A stretch of DNA of 64,000 nt from contig CANLWN010000001.1 of NCBI GenBank assembly GCA_947494825.1, positions 434,001-498,000 of the forward strand, in the 5' to 3' direction. The notes below the pieces were generated by a model. It had not been told where the DNA came from and did no database searches. It saw only the letters and a list, made by a program, of their open reading frames with translations. Source of the DNA: an uncultured Flavobacteriaceae bacterium (GTDB lineage: Bacteria; Bacteroidota; Bacteroidia; Flavobacteriales; Flavobacteriaceae). Of the stretch, positions 17,720 through 26,801 are shown piece by piece (within the stretch, counting starts at the first letter, position 1; the number at the start of each line of letters is the position of its first letter). A program made the position numbers and the translations under genes.

Positions 17720-19717
17720 TTAAAAATCGCGTATTCGATAAAACGCAGGTATAATGATTTCAGAAATTTGAGTCATTATTTTATCTTCACCATCATGACC
17801 AGAAATTACAATGGTCAAATCAAGTTCGTCTATCACTATTACACGTTGTCCACCGCCTCCCCAAGCAAATGTGGTATCATAGCTTTTATCATCTACTTTT
17901 ACGAGTGTTTGATACCAAAAATAACCGTAACGATAGTCTTTGGGCATCCAATCTTGAGTAGGTTTCACAATGCCACTGGTGGCTTTGGCAAGATATTCTA
18001 CAGAAATAAGCTGCTCGCCATTTAATTTACCCTTATTGAGAACTAAATTACCCAATTTGAGCATGTCGCGAGACATGATACTTGCACGCCACCCTGCTTC
18101 TGGCAAACCACTAATATGATTTGACCATTTATATTCTGTAATGCCGAGTTTGTCAAGCAGCTCCCTTTTAATAAAGTGCTCAGCCGTTCCTGGGACAACT
18201 GCGTCAATGAACGTCATCACCAACATTGGATTGAAATTACCATACAGATACGTCTGAGCCTCGTGGGTTATAGGCCCGCTTTGCTCAAGGAGCGTCCGGA
18301 CCAGCCCCTGGCCTTTTAGTCGAACCGAATCTTTCTCAATTTCTTTCCATTTATCTCCATCTATATTCAATCCTCCGTGCATGGTCAATGCCTTATGAAG
18401 TGTGATTTTTTCGGCGCCTTTGGCGATTTTTTCAGGATCAACATCTTTTAGAAAACTGATCAAAGGTTTGTTTAGATCTTCCATGGATAGGTAACCCATT
18501 TGAATAGCTCTGCCCAAAACCAAACTGGTATACGCTTTTACTGCTGATGCTTGTCCATGAGGTAAGTTGATACGACCTTTTTTATAATAGGATTCAAAAA
18601 CCAGTTTGTTTTTGTGTGAAATGAGCAGGGCATCATAGTTCCCATGTTTGCCATCAAAAATCTCTTGGGAAAGGTTGAGGATTGCGTTTTGGTCATTGCT
18701 GTTCACCGCTAATGTATCAACTGATATCCCATCTTTTCTATCCTCTGGTGTTGGACTGATATATGCATTGTTAAGATGTGGAATATCCCAGAATGAGACC
18801 TCATAGTTATGGCTTGAAACATGACTCATTAAGGATGACAACCAAGCTACACTGCGCACTGCTGTCATAGGGAATGCAGTGCCATGATTACCATCGATCA
18901 CTTCTTTTAAAACGGACAAACCGTCATCTCTTCTATCATTTAATAATTTAATAAACTCCTCGATAGGTTCAACCATCTCTTCTTCCAATGAGCCATATGA
19001 AATGAAAACATTGGCATTCAGACTCGAGTTTCTATTTGACGCATCGAAAGGTCCGAATGTCGTATTAAGTTCAGTTAAATGGGCAACTTCATTTTTGATC
19101 GATGGACTGCCAAGAATGTAATTGTTAAAGGTATCAGGTTGGGACAGTAGTATATAAGCACCAAATTCTCCGCCCATTGAATAACCGAAATAAGTACGAC
19201 TGTTTGGGTCAGTTCGATACATATTTTCAACATACGTAATGACGTCATTGCGAATAAAATCTAAATGCTTATTGGCTTGCCCTAATTGAAATTTTGTTTG
19301 AATATCAGGTTTATTTGATTGTCGAAAGCTGTAATCCCGGAACCGACTAACATGCTCTCCCATTTCATTTTTCAGGTCTTTATTTATGTCTTTTTGCCAG
19401 GAAATTCCAACTAGAATTACGTCTTCCAGCATGTATTCTGTGGAGGCAGATAGTATTTCGATATGCCACATAGCATCCGTGAAATATAGTACAGGGTATT
19501 TTTTATCCTTGTTTTCCGAATACCCTTCAGGAAGCTTGACATACAGTTCATATTGCCTGTCATTTTTAGTATCCTCTATAGGAATTACTTGAATTTGAGG
19601 CAATTCTAAATAAGACTTATCTACTGTATGCGTGTTATCGTTTATCTTATTTTCTTGAGCAAAGGCAGTGTTTAGCGCTATAGCAAATGTCAATAGTATT
19701 AATTTAGTAATTTTCAT
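17720..19717 (-). CDS. Exported fusion of alpha/beta-hydrolase esterase and beta-lactamase-like serine hydrolase
   Basis: 665 aa with a 20-residue signal peptide (NTAFAQ). Residues about 40-310 are an esterase-D/BesA-type alpha/beta hydrolase with nucleophile Ser180 in GYSMGG. Residues about 320-665 are a class-C beta-lactamase-like/penicillin-binding-protein hydrolase with Ser391-x-x-Lys394 (QASAVKAY) and a late WGGGGQR segment. The second domain is clearly paralogous to the stand-alone protein at 41497-42690. The gene lies after a PD40 lipoprotein gene on the same strand, and this pair is divergent from a LytS/LytTR two-component system. The substrate is unknown, periplasmic esters or peptides being likely. 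Confidence 0.87.
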   Translation of the reverse strand: MKITKLILLTFAIALNTAFAQENKINDNTHTVDKSYLELPQIQVIPIEDTKNDRQYELYVKLPEGYSENKDKKYPVLYFTDAMWHIEILSASTEYMLEDVILVGISWQKDINKDLKNEMGEHVSRFRDYSFRQSNKPDIQTKFQLGQANKHLDFIRNDVITYVENMYRTDPNSRTYFGYSMGGEFGAYILLSQPDTFNNYILGSPSIKNEVAHLTELNTTFGPFDASNRNSSLNANVFISYGSLEEEMVEPIEEFIKLLNDRRDDGLSVLKEVIDGNHGTAFPMTAVRSVAWLSSLMSHVSSHNYEVSFWDIPHLNNAYISPTPEDRKDGISVDTLAVNSNDQNAILNLSQEIFDGKHGNYDALLISHKNKLVFESYYKKGRINLPHGQASAVKAYTSLVLGRAIQMGYLSMEDLNKPLISFLKDVDPEKIAKGAEKITLHKALTMHGGLNIDGDKWKEIEKDSVRLKGQGLVRTLLEQSGPITHEAQTYLYGNFNPMLVMTFIDAVVPGTAEHFIKRELLDKLGITEYKWSNHISGLPEAGWRASIMSRDMLKLGNLVLNKGKLNGEQLISVEYLAKATSGIVKPTQDWMPKDYRYGYFWYQTLVKVDDKSYDTTFAWGGGGQRVIVIDELDLTIVISGHDGEDKIMTQISEIIIPAFYRIRDF

Positions 19718-19879
19718 GTTTTCTTCTTTGTGTTTGCAATTTATAATTCCGACCCGCCAGCTGGTATCTGCGCTTCGTCTGGCCTAAAGCAATGCTTTGT
19801 CCTACTAAAAAGGTCTACTCACCCATCATTCAAATGGTAAATCATTGCCATTTTCATAATGCCCTCTATACGTTCCGCC

Positions 19880-20797
19880 CTATTGGGGTCTAAGTTTTTC
19901 TATAATCTCTGCGCTCACCCAATACAAATTTGATAACCCATCTTCGTCGTTAGATCTACTAAAAAACAAATATTTGCCATCTGGCGTGATACTCGGGCAC
20001 CCTTCATTAAAATTGGAATTTACTTGATTTCCAAAGCGAATTGGTTTTGTCCATGTCCCGTCTTTTTCCTTAAAGCAGACATAAATATCGTGGTCTTTTC
20101 TTTTTTCATTTTCTTTATTTTGGGTATATACCAGCAAATACTCTTGGGATGGGGAAATAAACCCGTGATGACCAAATTCAAGTTCAACTTCCTGTGCTTC
20201 GGGAAATTCACCATTTCTGTTGGGTGCATAATACATTTTTCGCTTTGATATATTGGTATAAAAAAGATCTCCGTTTTTAGCTTGATTGATATAAAAAACC
20301 AGGTCATCATTTAGAGGTGAATCAAGTTGTATGGCATCACTCCAGGAATCCGCTAAACGATTTACGTACCAAATTTTCTCATCCGAAAAAATAGAATCCA
20401 AAGCGGTGAAGTAAATCCTTTTGTCGTTAAGACCAACGAATGGATATAATTCCTCATTTTTTTCCCCATTGGTAAAATTTGCCCTTTTAGCGGGAGTCCA
20501 TTTATTACCTTTACGTTTTGAGAAATAGATAGCTGTTTCCTCATCTTTTTTATTGACCGTAAAATATACTTCGTCCAAATCAGGAGAAAACGAAATACCC
20601 GATTCATTCCTTCCATTGATCGAAACAATTCCAGGAGCAAAAACTTCCGGAATTAAACCTGGTGGTTTTTGTCCAAAATAGGCAGTCTTCATAGTTGGTG
20701 GATCCTTATCTTTTGCTTTCTGTTTTTTAGTATTGCATGAATTGAAAAATACTGTAAATACAAGTACCAAAAGCAGAAGGCCAATTTTGTTTTTCAT
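19880..20797 (-). CDS. PD40 (WD40-like beta-propeller) lipoprotein
   Basis: 305 aa. Lipoprotein signal with Cys21 (FNSCNTKK). The body is a TolB-like beta-propeller of PD40 repeats: ISFSPDLDEVYFTV, ELYPFVGLNDKRIYF and CPSITPDGKYLFFS are typical blades. It ends with NLYWVSAEIIEKLRP, a tail shared with the paralogue at 40568-41497 and with a remnant at 45264. It is probably an anchored binding or scaffold protein working with the neighbouring hydrolase. The start faces a two-component operon across a 177-bp divergent region. Confidence 0.87.
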   Translation of the reverse strand: MKNKIGLLLLVLVFTVFFNSCNTKKQKAKDKDPPTMKTAYFGQKPPGLIPEVFAPGIVSINGRNESGISFSPDLDEVYFTVNKKDEETAIYFSKRKGNKWTPAKRANFTNGEKNEELYPFVGLNDKRIYFTALDSIFSDEKIWYVNRLADSWSDAIQLDSPLNDDLVFYINQAKNGDLFYTNISKRKMYYAPNRNGEFPEAQEVELEFGHHGFISPSQEYLLVYTQNKENEKRKDHDIYVCFKEKDGTWTKPIRFGNQVNSNFNEGCPSITPDGKYLFFSRSNDEDGLSNLYWVSAEIIEKLRPQ

Positions 20798-20974
20798 AAT
20801 TCTTGGTATTTATAAATGTTGAATAAATGTATGGTATATTCAATGTCCAAGTCCATTAATAGGACAAACACAACAATTAAATGATAAAGTCATTTCGTCA
20901 TTTTTAAAGCGCATATGCATAGATTTATACCAATTTGAATTCTTAGATAGTACCTTTAGTTCGCCTAATCATAG

Positions 20975-21997
20975 TTGATGCTTAAAAAGTCATTAAAGAA
21001 TACCATCCTTATAAACATAGGCGCCTTTTTATTGGTGCTTATTCTTGAACTAATGAGCGGATGGATATTCATAGATCGATATGATACGCTTTTTTCTTTT
21101 TATTTATGGGGACTTGGCTATGCCATTGTTATTATGGCTGTTATATGGATAAACCATTTTGTTCTCATTCCTTTTTTTTTAGATAAGAGACGCTATTTTT
21201 TATATGGCATCTTACTCATGGGGAGCATATTTTTAGTTTCTTATTTAAAGGGATATGGGAAAGATGGCTGGTTAGGTACTTCTAAATTCTTTTTCTTTCT
21301 TATTTATACTACCGGAACGGGTATGTCTGCATTTTTTTTAAGAAGAAATATAATGTTTCGAAGAGAAAATGACGAGAAAGAAAAATTACAAAAAGAAATG
21401 GAGCTTAACTATTTAAAAGCACAGGTAAATCCACATTTTTTATTCAATTCTTTAAACAGTATTTATTCGCTTTCGCGGAAACAATCGTTAGAAACTCCTG
21501 ACCTTGTTATGCAGCTCTCAGAATTAATGAGGTATCAATTGGAGAGTTCTAAAAAAGAGACCGTTTTATTAAAAGAAGAGCTTGAGTTTATAGAAAATTA
21601 TTTATTGCTTGAAGAAAAAAGATTGAGTAAACGTTGTACTATTGAATTTTTAATTGACGGAGACGCGTCGGGCTTAAGGATTTCTCCGATGTTGCTCATC
21701 CCATTTGTTGAAAATGCTGTTAAACATGGTGCCCAAAGTACGAATGAACAGAGTACCATTGATATTTCTGCCACCATAAAAAACTCCACTCTTCACTTTT
21801 GTGTCGATAATTCAAAGCCCCACAAAGTTTCTTCATTGAAAAGAACGGGACTGGGCCTCGAAAATGTGGGAAGACGTTTAAATCTATTATATCCTAATTC
21901 CCACGTATTGGAAATGGATGATAAAGAAGAAAAATATCATGTAAATTTATCTATTGATTTAGCAGTTTCAAAATTAAAAAAAACAGTCAATGATTAA
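20975..21997 (+). CDS. LytS-type sensor histidine kinase
   Basis: 340 aa with four predicted membrane helices (about residues 10-120), a short coiled linker, and a His_kinase (PF06580) domain whose phospho-acceptor is His154 in NPHFLFNSLNSI. The ATP-binding part has PFVENAVKHG (N box) and GLGLENVGRRL. The ORF overlaps the following response-regulator start by 8 bp, so the two are translated together. Divergent PD40 and hydrolase genes are the likely targets. The short periplasmic loops leave the signal unknown. Confidence 0.9.
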   Translation: MMLKKSLKNTILINIGAFLLVLILELMSGWIFIDRYDTLFSFYLWGLGYAIVIMAVIWINHFVLIPFFLDKRRYFLYGILLMGSIFLVSYLKGYGKDGWLGTSKFFFFLIYTTGTGMSAFFLRRNIMFRRENDEKEKLQKEMELNYLKAQVNPHFLFNSLNSIYSLSRKQSLETPDLVMQLSELMRYQLESSKKETVLLKEELEFIENYLLLEEKRLSKRCTIEFLIDGDASGLRISPMLLIPFVENAVKHGAQSTNEQSTIDISATIKNSTLHFCVDNSKPHKVSSLKRTGLGLENVGRRLNLLYPNSHVLEMDDKEEKYHVNLSIDLAVSKLKKTVND

Positions 21998-22673
21998 AGT
22001 TGGCATAGTAGACGATGAAATACTTGCACGAAAAGTGTTAGAGGATTATTGTTCTAAAATTGACAATTTTGAATTGGTTTTTAGTACAGGAAATCCACTT
22101 GAATTCATCAATTTCACACAGCAAAATGACCTTGATCTCATCTTTCTGGACATAGAAATGCCTGAACTTAATGGCATGGAAATTTTGCGTTCCATGATAA
22201 AACCACCGAAAGTTATTTTAACTACTGCTTATTCTGAGTATGCCTTGGAAAGTTATGATTATGGTGTTGTAGATTATTTATTGAAACCCGTAAAAATTGA
22301 ACGTTTTTTGAAAGCAATAAACAAGGTTTCATCATCAAAAATTAAACAGTCCAAAAAAAATAGCGGAAGTGAAGAACTTCAAATAAAACATGACGGCATG
22401 CCTGTTAATATTTCATTTAAATCAATTCTGTATATTCAGAGTTTTGGAAATTATTTGAAAATCTTTACAGATTCAAGAATGTACCTGATTTCCGAAACAC
22501 TTATTAATATCACTACATTATTATCTGAAAATTTCCAACGCACACATAAATCATATATTGCCAATTTGGATAGAGTAACAAAAGCAAGCAGAACACATTT
22601 GTTAATTGAAAATAAAAAAGTACCTGTGAGTGCTATGTATAAGATTATTGTTCTTGAAAAATTAGAAGTTTAA
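21990..22673 (+). CDS. LytTR-family response regulator
   Basis: 227 aa: receiver domain (residues 1-115, phosphorylated Asp54 in FLDIEMPELNG, Lys in LLKPVK) and a C-terminal LytTR DNA-binding domain (about 130-225, with ILYIQSFGNYLKI and RTHKSYIANLDRV). It is coupled to the kinase by an 8-bp overlap. It probably controls the divergent PD40/hydrolase pair. A paralogous arrangement lies at 42.9-45.2 kb. Confidence 0.92.
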   Translation: MIKVGIVDDEILARKVLEDYCSKIDNFELVFSTGNPLEFINFTQQNDLDLIFLDIEMPELNGMEILRSMIKPPKVILTTAYSEYALESYDYGVVDYLLKPVKIERFLKAINKVSSSKIKQSKKNSGSEELQIKHDGMPVNISFKSILYIQSFGNYLKIFTDSRMYLISETLINITTLLSENFQRTHKSYIANLDRVTKASRTHLLIENKKVPVSAMYKIIVLEKLEV

Positions 22674-22689
22674 GTAAAACAATAAAATA

Positions 22690-22870
22690 GTTAATTCCCA
22701 TTTCACACACTCCCCTCCTTCCCTCCTATGCTGAAAATAGCCTGGAGGTCTTGTCATAGGCTCAGAAAAAGAGTGCCCGCCTTCGCCATCCGCATGTCGC
22801 TAAAGCTATAGTGGAGATTCAAGCTCCGGAGGATATGTCGTGGGCCCAAAAAATGAGTGTTCTTCACAGA
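22690..22870. repeat. Mosaic intergenic repeat
   Basis: CATTTCACACACTCCCCTCC and CCTATGCTGAAAATAG, then two versions of the GGAG...CTTGTCATAGGCTC / GGATATGTCGTGGGCC module, each ending near GAGTG. This fills the gap between the regulator and the beta-barrel gene. Confidence 0.55.
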
Positions 22871-22915
22871 CGTGCACCCTCAACGTATCGGGATTATCAA
22901 AAAAACGGAAATAGT

Positions 22916-23473
22916 TTAATCGAGCCTAAAGGAAAGGCCAAAGGCGGCAGCCCCGGCAAACTGGTCTATGGAGGGATGGTAGTAGTAAGTGAATGCGATA
23001 TCAACGCCATTATCCTTGCCCACCGCAAGTCCAATCGAAAAAGGGATATGTGCCACCAAACCACTTTTGGATATATTGGTAAAGGGGGTCAAGGTTTTAA
23101 AGGAGCCTATGGAGGTCCCGATGCCCAATTCAATATACGGGGCCACCCAGGGAATGGGAGCCAGGATACGGGTCTTTCCTCCGATCATCAACGCATTTGT
23201 GGATACGTCGGAATTGGGAAACGCAGTATTGTCGTCGCCAGAGGTCAATATCAAACCAATATAGGGCCTTAGGCCCAACCATTTTTTGGGGGCATGCACA
23301 TATTCGCTCTGAACATAGAAGCCCGTGCCCGAAAAATCTACCTCCTCATCATAGGCCGAAATACCAAGACCTACAGAAATATTCACGAACTGCCCGGTCT
23401 TGGGCTGTGCCCAGAGGGTTCCGGATACGGCTATCACCAGTAAAAATGTAAAAAACGCATGCTTGTCCATCAT
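22916..23473 (-). CDS. Small outer-membrane beta-barrel protein
   Basis: About 185 aa from the Met at 23473. An upstream Met at 23506 would place charged residues before the signal peptide, so the later start is preferred. Signal peptide ends SGTLWAQ. The mature part alternates polar/hydrophobic strands with Gly/Tyr turns and ends ...AAFGLSFRLD, a typical barrel end. It resembles the generic OmpW/porin-family barrels of Bacteroidota, whose role cannot be read. R1 copy 3 is about 270 bp upstream, with a doubtful small frame between. Confidence 0.75.
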   Translation of the reverse strand: MMDKHAFFTFLLVIAVSGTLWAQPKTGQFVNISVGLGISAYDEEVDFSGTGFYVQSEYVHAPKKWLGLRPYIGLILTSGDDNTAFPNSDVSTNALMIGGKTRILAPIPWVAPYIELGIGTSIGSFKTLTPFTNISKSGLVAHIPFSIGLAVGKDNGVDIAFTYYYHPSIDQFAGAAAFGLSFRLD

Positions 23474-23499
23474 TGGTTTCTTTTTTAATGCATGTAAAT

Positions 23500-23682
23500 C
23501 TACCATCTTTTACGATATTGGAAGCTCACGGTTTTCTTTCCTCCCCAACCTGGGCCTAAGGAGCCCAGCCAAAGTTCGGCCAATAGCGGTACAATGTTCA
23601 ACTGTCCAATGAACTGCTCGGTATGCTCCATATCCATAAATTCTTGACCCAACTTACCAGATGGTATCGAGTCATTGGCCAT
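23500..23682 (-). CDS. Doubtful small ORF after R1 copy 3
   Basis: 60 codons from an ATG at 23682, placed 60 bp after R1 copy 3, a spacing like that seen before genuine genes. The end has composition like a beta strand end (KTVSFQYRKRW), so it might be the remnant of an exported protein, but there is no signal peptide. It overlaps the upstream possible start of the beta-barrel gene. Confidence 0.25.
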   Translation of the reverse strand: MANDSIPSGKLGQEFMDMEHTEQFIGQLNIVPLLAELWLGSLGPGWGGKKTVSFQYRKRW

Positions 23683-23697
23683 GCCTACCCTCCACGG

Positions 23698-23735
23698 CGG
23701 GCCTGCCTGCCGGCAGGCAGGTAAACCAGCAGGCA
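23698..23735. repeat. GC-rich palindrome (GGCAGGCAGG type)
   Basis: CCTGCCTGCC followed directly by GGCAGGCAGG, then AGCAGGCAAG. Shorter or degraded relatives occur at 39138-39180, 46300-46340, 47765-47800, 54458-54470, 60926-60940 and 62443-62458. This is a common type of dispersed hairpin in flavobacteria. Confidence 0.75.
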
Positions 23736-23741
23736 AGCTAA

Positions 23742-23850
23742 GCCCTGTTATCCCATAAAACTGCACATAAAATGACAGGAAAGAAAAACCTATGTAACAA
23801 CTGGGCATATAGGGTAATAGGTGGGAAAATTGGAGGGAAAAAGAGGGGTT
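23742..23850 (-). promoter_or_regulatory. R1 upstream block, copy 3
   Basis: Landmarks TATCCCATAAAACTGC, AAAATGACAGGAAAG, AAAAACCTATGTAAC, GGGCATATAGGGTAATAGG and GGGAAAATTGGAGGG. It lies upstream of the beta-barrel gene at 22916 and the doubtful ORF at 23500. Confidence 0.55.
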
Positions 23851-23869
23851 TTGTGGTAAGGGTTAAAAC

Positions 23870-24584
23870 GGAGGACTCGGCACCCCCCTACTCTCCTCCT
23901 CCGCTATCCGCAGGTCACTAAAGCTTTGAAGAAGGATTATAGTTCATTCTAAGAAATTCCCGGAATAGCGCATTTAAGCGATATTTGTAAATGACAATTT
24001 AAAAAGTACGATCTGATATTTTAAAATGTACAATTCACATCAGCTTGTAACCTGAGTATATGATTTTCCAAATTGTTTTCTTCAAATTAACCGGGTCGTG
24101 TATTGATTTTGGTGTTTTCTAATAAACAAGGTTTCGATTCATCATTAAACGATTAACTCTTTATAAAAGCCCCAAAATGTAAAGGGTCCATCTTTTTATT
24201 CATATCAATTATGGGTCTTACGAAGATTTCGGATGTAGTATAGCAGCGCGAAATTTAAAGAGTTTGGTGTCCCATAAAACCACAATTTCTGAGACAACTA
24301 AAAAAGACCACGAATGGAACGTTTTGAGTAGAAAAATCCATTCGCCACGACTGACCCTTAAAACCCGCCCTTTTAATGATCAACTAGTTCAGAAAAACCT
24401 GTCGACCTGAACAAATTAATCGATACGGCAAAGTAAACCCGGAGCGCCCGATAAACATGGCACTTAAACGAGGTTTAATAAAACGGTGGTTTTTATGTAC
24501 TTTTTAGGTAGAGTGAAAACAATCTTTATCGTAACAAGATATTTCATGAAATTCGATGTTTTGCTATCTTAGGCGTATAATGGG
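23870..24584. other. Repeat modules then featureless non-coding DNA
   Basis: 23880-24000 carries the CTCCTCC, GCTATCCGCAGGTC, GAAGGATTATAG, AATTCCCGGAATAGCGC and GCGATATTTG modules. From 24001 to 24584 I see no gene, no recognisable RNA and no repeat. Confidence 0.5.
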
Positions 24585-24626
24585 TATATGATCAATGATC
24601 ATATACATTTGTTGGCAACAATTTGA
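24585..24626 (+). repeat. Cassette-boundary element A (right end)
   Basis: A 9-bp inverted repeat TATATGATC/GATCATATA (24585-24605) followed by GTTGGCAACAATTTGA, ending at the ATG at 24627. The GTTGGCAACAATTT core recurs as the right end before the later genes of the array (27036, 27994, 29279). A left half is not evident. Confidence 0.5.
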
Positions 24627-25208
24627 ATGAAAGAGCAACTAATCAAATCAATTTCAAAATATATTAAATTAAGCTCCGAAGAAGAAAATTTAATCGAAAC
24701 GTTTTGGACCGAAAAAATACTTGAAAAAGGGGATTATCTATTGAGAAACGGGGAGACTTGCAGAACGGATAATTTTGTTCTTAAAGGAACATTGAAAGCT
24801 TTTTACATAAATCCCGAAACAGGGAAGGAAGAAATCCTATACTTTGCAATTGAAAATTGGTGGGCAACGGATATTGATAGTTTTCAAAAACAAAAGCCTT
24901 CGATTTATAACATTCAAGCCATTGAAAAAACTAAATTAATACAAATCCGTTATGACTCTTTTCAAGAAATGTTAACAAAAGTTCCAAAACTTGAACGCTT
25001 TTTTAGAATCATCCTCGAAAATTATCTTGGAAGTTTACAACGGAGAATAATCTTAAATAACATTCTTGATGCAGAACAACGATATTCGGATTTCTTAGAA
25101 AATTACCCTAAAATTTCAGAGAAAGTCCCCAACTATCTAATTGCATCTTATTTAGGAATTACTCCCGAATTTTTGAGCAGAATGCGTAAAAAAATCAAAG
25201 CGTCTTAA
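24627..25208 (+). CDS. Crp/Fnr-family transcriptional regulator
   Basis: 193 aa. Residues about 20-120 form a cyclic-nucleotide-binding-like beta roll (KGDYLLRNGETCRTDNFVLKG), followed by the dimer helix (ERFFRIILENYL) and a short C-terminal winged helix (LIASYLGITPEFLSRMRKKI). The cNMP phosphate-binding Arg motif is not conserved, so the ligand is uncertain. It starts right after a cassette-boundary element and is followed by an azoreductase-like gene 63 bp later, a likely target. Both probably travel as one cassette. Confidence 0.88.
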   Translation: MKEQLIKSISKYIKLSSEEENLIETFWTEKILEKGDYLLRNGETCRTDNFVLKGTLKAFYINPETGKEEILYFAIENWWATDIDSFQKQKPSIYNIQAIEKTKLIQIRYDSFQEMLTKVPKLERFFRIILENYLGSLQRRIILNNILDAEQRYSDFLENYPKISEKVPNYLIASYLGITPEFLSRMRKKIKAS

Positions 25209-25271
25209 ACTACATCAATTTTTTTCACTTTCCCAATTCAGAACTTTGTCTCATAATCAAAATTTAAGAAT

Positions 25272-25895
25272 ATGAACAAAGTATTAATCATCAACGCAAG
25301 TGTAAGAAATGAAAAATCCCATAGCCGAAAACTAACACAACTTTTTGAGGAGAATTGGAAAAAGAAAAATCCTAACGACAATTTTACTCACCGAGAAGTT
25401 GGACTGGAGGAAATTCCGCCCATAAATGAAAAATGGATTGCAAGTGCATTTATCAAACCAAGTGAAAGGACAAAAGAAAACCAGTCAGGGGTTGAGTTCA
25501 GCAATGAATTAGTTAAAGAATTCAAGGAACATAATATTTATGTTTTAGGAACGCCAATGTACAATTGGTCAATACCGAGCGGGCTAAAATCTTATATAGA
25601 CCAACTTATGAGAATTAACGAAACTTGGAAATTCCGTTCAGGAGAACCTGACGGAGATTATGTTGGAATTCTTGAAAACAAAAAAATGTTCATTCTGTCA
25701 AGTCGTGGCGACACAGGTTATGGAGAAAGCGAGAAAAACGAACATATGAATTTTCAAACAACCTATTTGAAATTCGTTTTCGGAATTATGGGAATAAAAG
25801 ACATTTCTATAATCTCATTGGATAATGAAGAGTTTGGTGGAGAAATATTTGAGAACTCTAAAAAGAAAATCTACCAAAGGATTGAACAGATTTAA
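25272..25895 (+). CDS. FMN-dependent NADH-azoreductase-like flavodoxin-fold oxidoreductase
   Basis: 207 aa of the AzoR/NAD(P)H dehydrogenase (quinone) family: N-terminal IINASVRNEKSHSRKL phosphate-binding loop for FMN, GTPMYNWSIPSGLKSYID (conserved MYN and second FMN loop) and SSRGDTGYG near the flavin ring. It is cytosolic and reduces quinones or azo compounds with NAD(P)H. It sits behind a Crp/Fnr regulator and ends 5 bp before a palindromic cassette-type element. Confidence 0.88.
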   Translation: MNKVLIINASVRNEKSHSRKLTQLFEENWKKKNPNDNFTHREVGLEEIPPINEKWIASAFIKPSERTKENQSGVEFSNELVKEFKEHNIYVLGTPMYNWSIPSGLKSYIDQLMRINETWKFRSGEPDGDYVGILENKKMFILSSRGDTGYGESEKNEHMNFQTTYLKFVFGIMGIKDISIISLDNEEFGGEIFENSKKKIYQRIEQI

Positions 25896-25900
25896 AAACT

Positions 25901-26032
25901 GTTGCCAACAACGTGTATAAGCAATAGCGGTTTAAGTGCAAACTTGAACCGTTTTTCATTTTATTAAAGTATATTTCTTACCGAAAAGTAGCAGCTAAAA
26001 ATCCGCTACTGCTCATACACTCACCGTTATCT
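25901..26032 (+). repeat. Cassette-boundary element B (attC-like palindrome)
   Basis: Left end GTTGCCAACAACG, right end CACCGTTATC. Inner arms GTGTATAAGCAATAGCGG (25913-25930) and CCGCTACTGCTCATACAC (26003-26020) pair at 16 of 18 positions. The layout (conserved short ends, long variable imperfect palindrome, placed after a stop codon) is like integron attC sites, but the ends do not match the canonical RYYYAAC/GTTRRRY exactly. Confidence 0.65.
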
Positions 26033-26081
26033 TTAATGCTGTCCATTTTTAAAAGTTTCCATATAATTCAACTTATTTTCT

Positions 26082-26089
26082 TATATTTG
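26082..26089 (+). promoter_or_regulatory. Bacteroidota-type -7 box of higBA
   Basis: TATATTTG matches TAnnTTTG exactly and lies 26 bp before the higB ATG. A weak TTTC sits where the -33 TTG would be expected. So this cassette appears to carry its own promoter. Confidence 0.5.
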
Positions 26090-26114
26090 TCTATTAAAAA
26101 GACATTTAAACCGA

Positions 26115-26447
26115 ATGGAAAGAAGATTTGAAGTCATTTTTCTTGAACAGGCCATTGACTTTATGGCCAAGGTCGATAAAAAAGCCAAAGCGAAAATTTA
26201 CTATAATCTGGACAAGGCAAAACTTGGACTTGACCCAAAACTGTTCAAAAAACTGACGGACGATATTTGGGAATTCAGGACTAAGTACGGCGGACTTCAA
26301 TACCGACTTTTCGCATTCTGGGACAGGACGGGCAAAACCGAAACGCTTGTGATTTCAACTCATGGAATGGTCAAGAAAACGGACAAGGTTCCAAAAGCCG
26401 AAATCGAAAAAGCGAAACAGATTCGGACTGAATATTTCAAGCAATAA
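26115..26447 (+). CDS. higB: HigB/RelE-type toxin
   Basis: 110 aa of the phage-derived Gp49-like/HigB family: KLTDDIWEFRTKYGGLQYRLFAFW is the typical core (Glu-Phe-Arg and Tyr-Arg-Leu), followed by the strand ETLVISTHGMVKKTDK and a Lys-rich final helix. It acts as an mRNA interferase in its family. Its stop is 10 bp before the antitoxin ATG. It has its own TAnnTTTG promoter and sits between two palindromic cassette elements. Base composition is somewhat higher in GC than the neighbouring cassettes, suggesting separate origin. Confidence 0.88.
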   Translation: MERRFEVIFLEQAIDFMAKVDKKAKAKIYYNLDKAKLGLDPKLFKKLTDDIWEFRTKYGGLQYRLFAFWDRTGKTETLVISTHGMVKKTDKVPKAEIEKAKQIRTEYFKQ

Positions 26448-26457
26448 AAACAAGATT

Positions 26458-26790
26458 ATGGCTACAAAAAAGAAAAAGATGAAAATGATGACCCTTGACC
26501 AAATGAAAGACATGGACATCGGAAAAATCGGAACAGCGGAACGCGACAAGTACGAGTTCGATCTGCGAATGGAGGTTCTTGGCGAAATGATCAAGTCGAT
26601 TCGGAAAGAAAGGAAATTGACCCAAACACAACTTGGGGAATTGATCGGAGTTCAAAAGTCACAGATTTCAAAATTGGAACGTAGTGCCAAGAACGTAACT
26701 ATCGAAACAATTTTAAAGGTCTTTAACGCACTGAAAGCAAACATAAAGTTCAGCGTACAAATGAACGATGCCGAATTCAAGGTAGCGTAG
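26458..26790 (+). CDS. higA: HigA-type XRE antitoxin
   Basis: 110 aa from the ATG at 26458. The frame is open further back but that part overlaps the toxin. A Lys/Met-rich start, a central XRE helix-turn-helix (LTQTQLGELIGVQKSQISKL, about residues 62-81) and a short C-terminal strand. It neutralises the toxin encoded 10 bp upstream and probably represses the operon. The cassette element starts 12 bp after its stop. Confidence 0.88.
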   Translation: MATKKKKMKMMTLDQMKDMDIGKIGTAERDKYEFDLRMEVLGEMIKSIRKERKLTQTQLGELIGVQKSQISKLERSAKNVTIETILKVFNALKANIKFSVQMNDAEFKVA

Positions 26791-26801
26791 AAAGCACTAA
26801 A

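Noticed and set aside
22811-23612. Plus-strand frames overlapping the beta-barrel gene
   Set aside because: They are antisense to a minus-strand gene with a clear signal peptide and barrel pattern.
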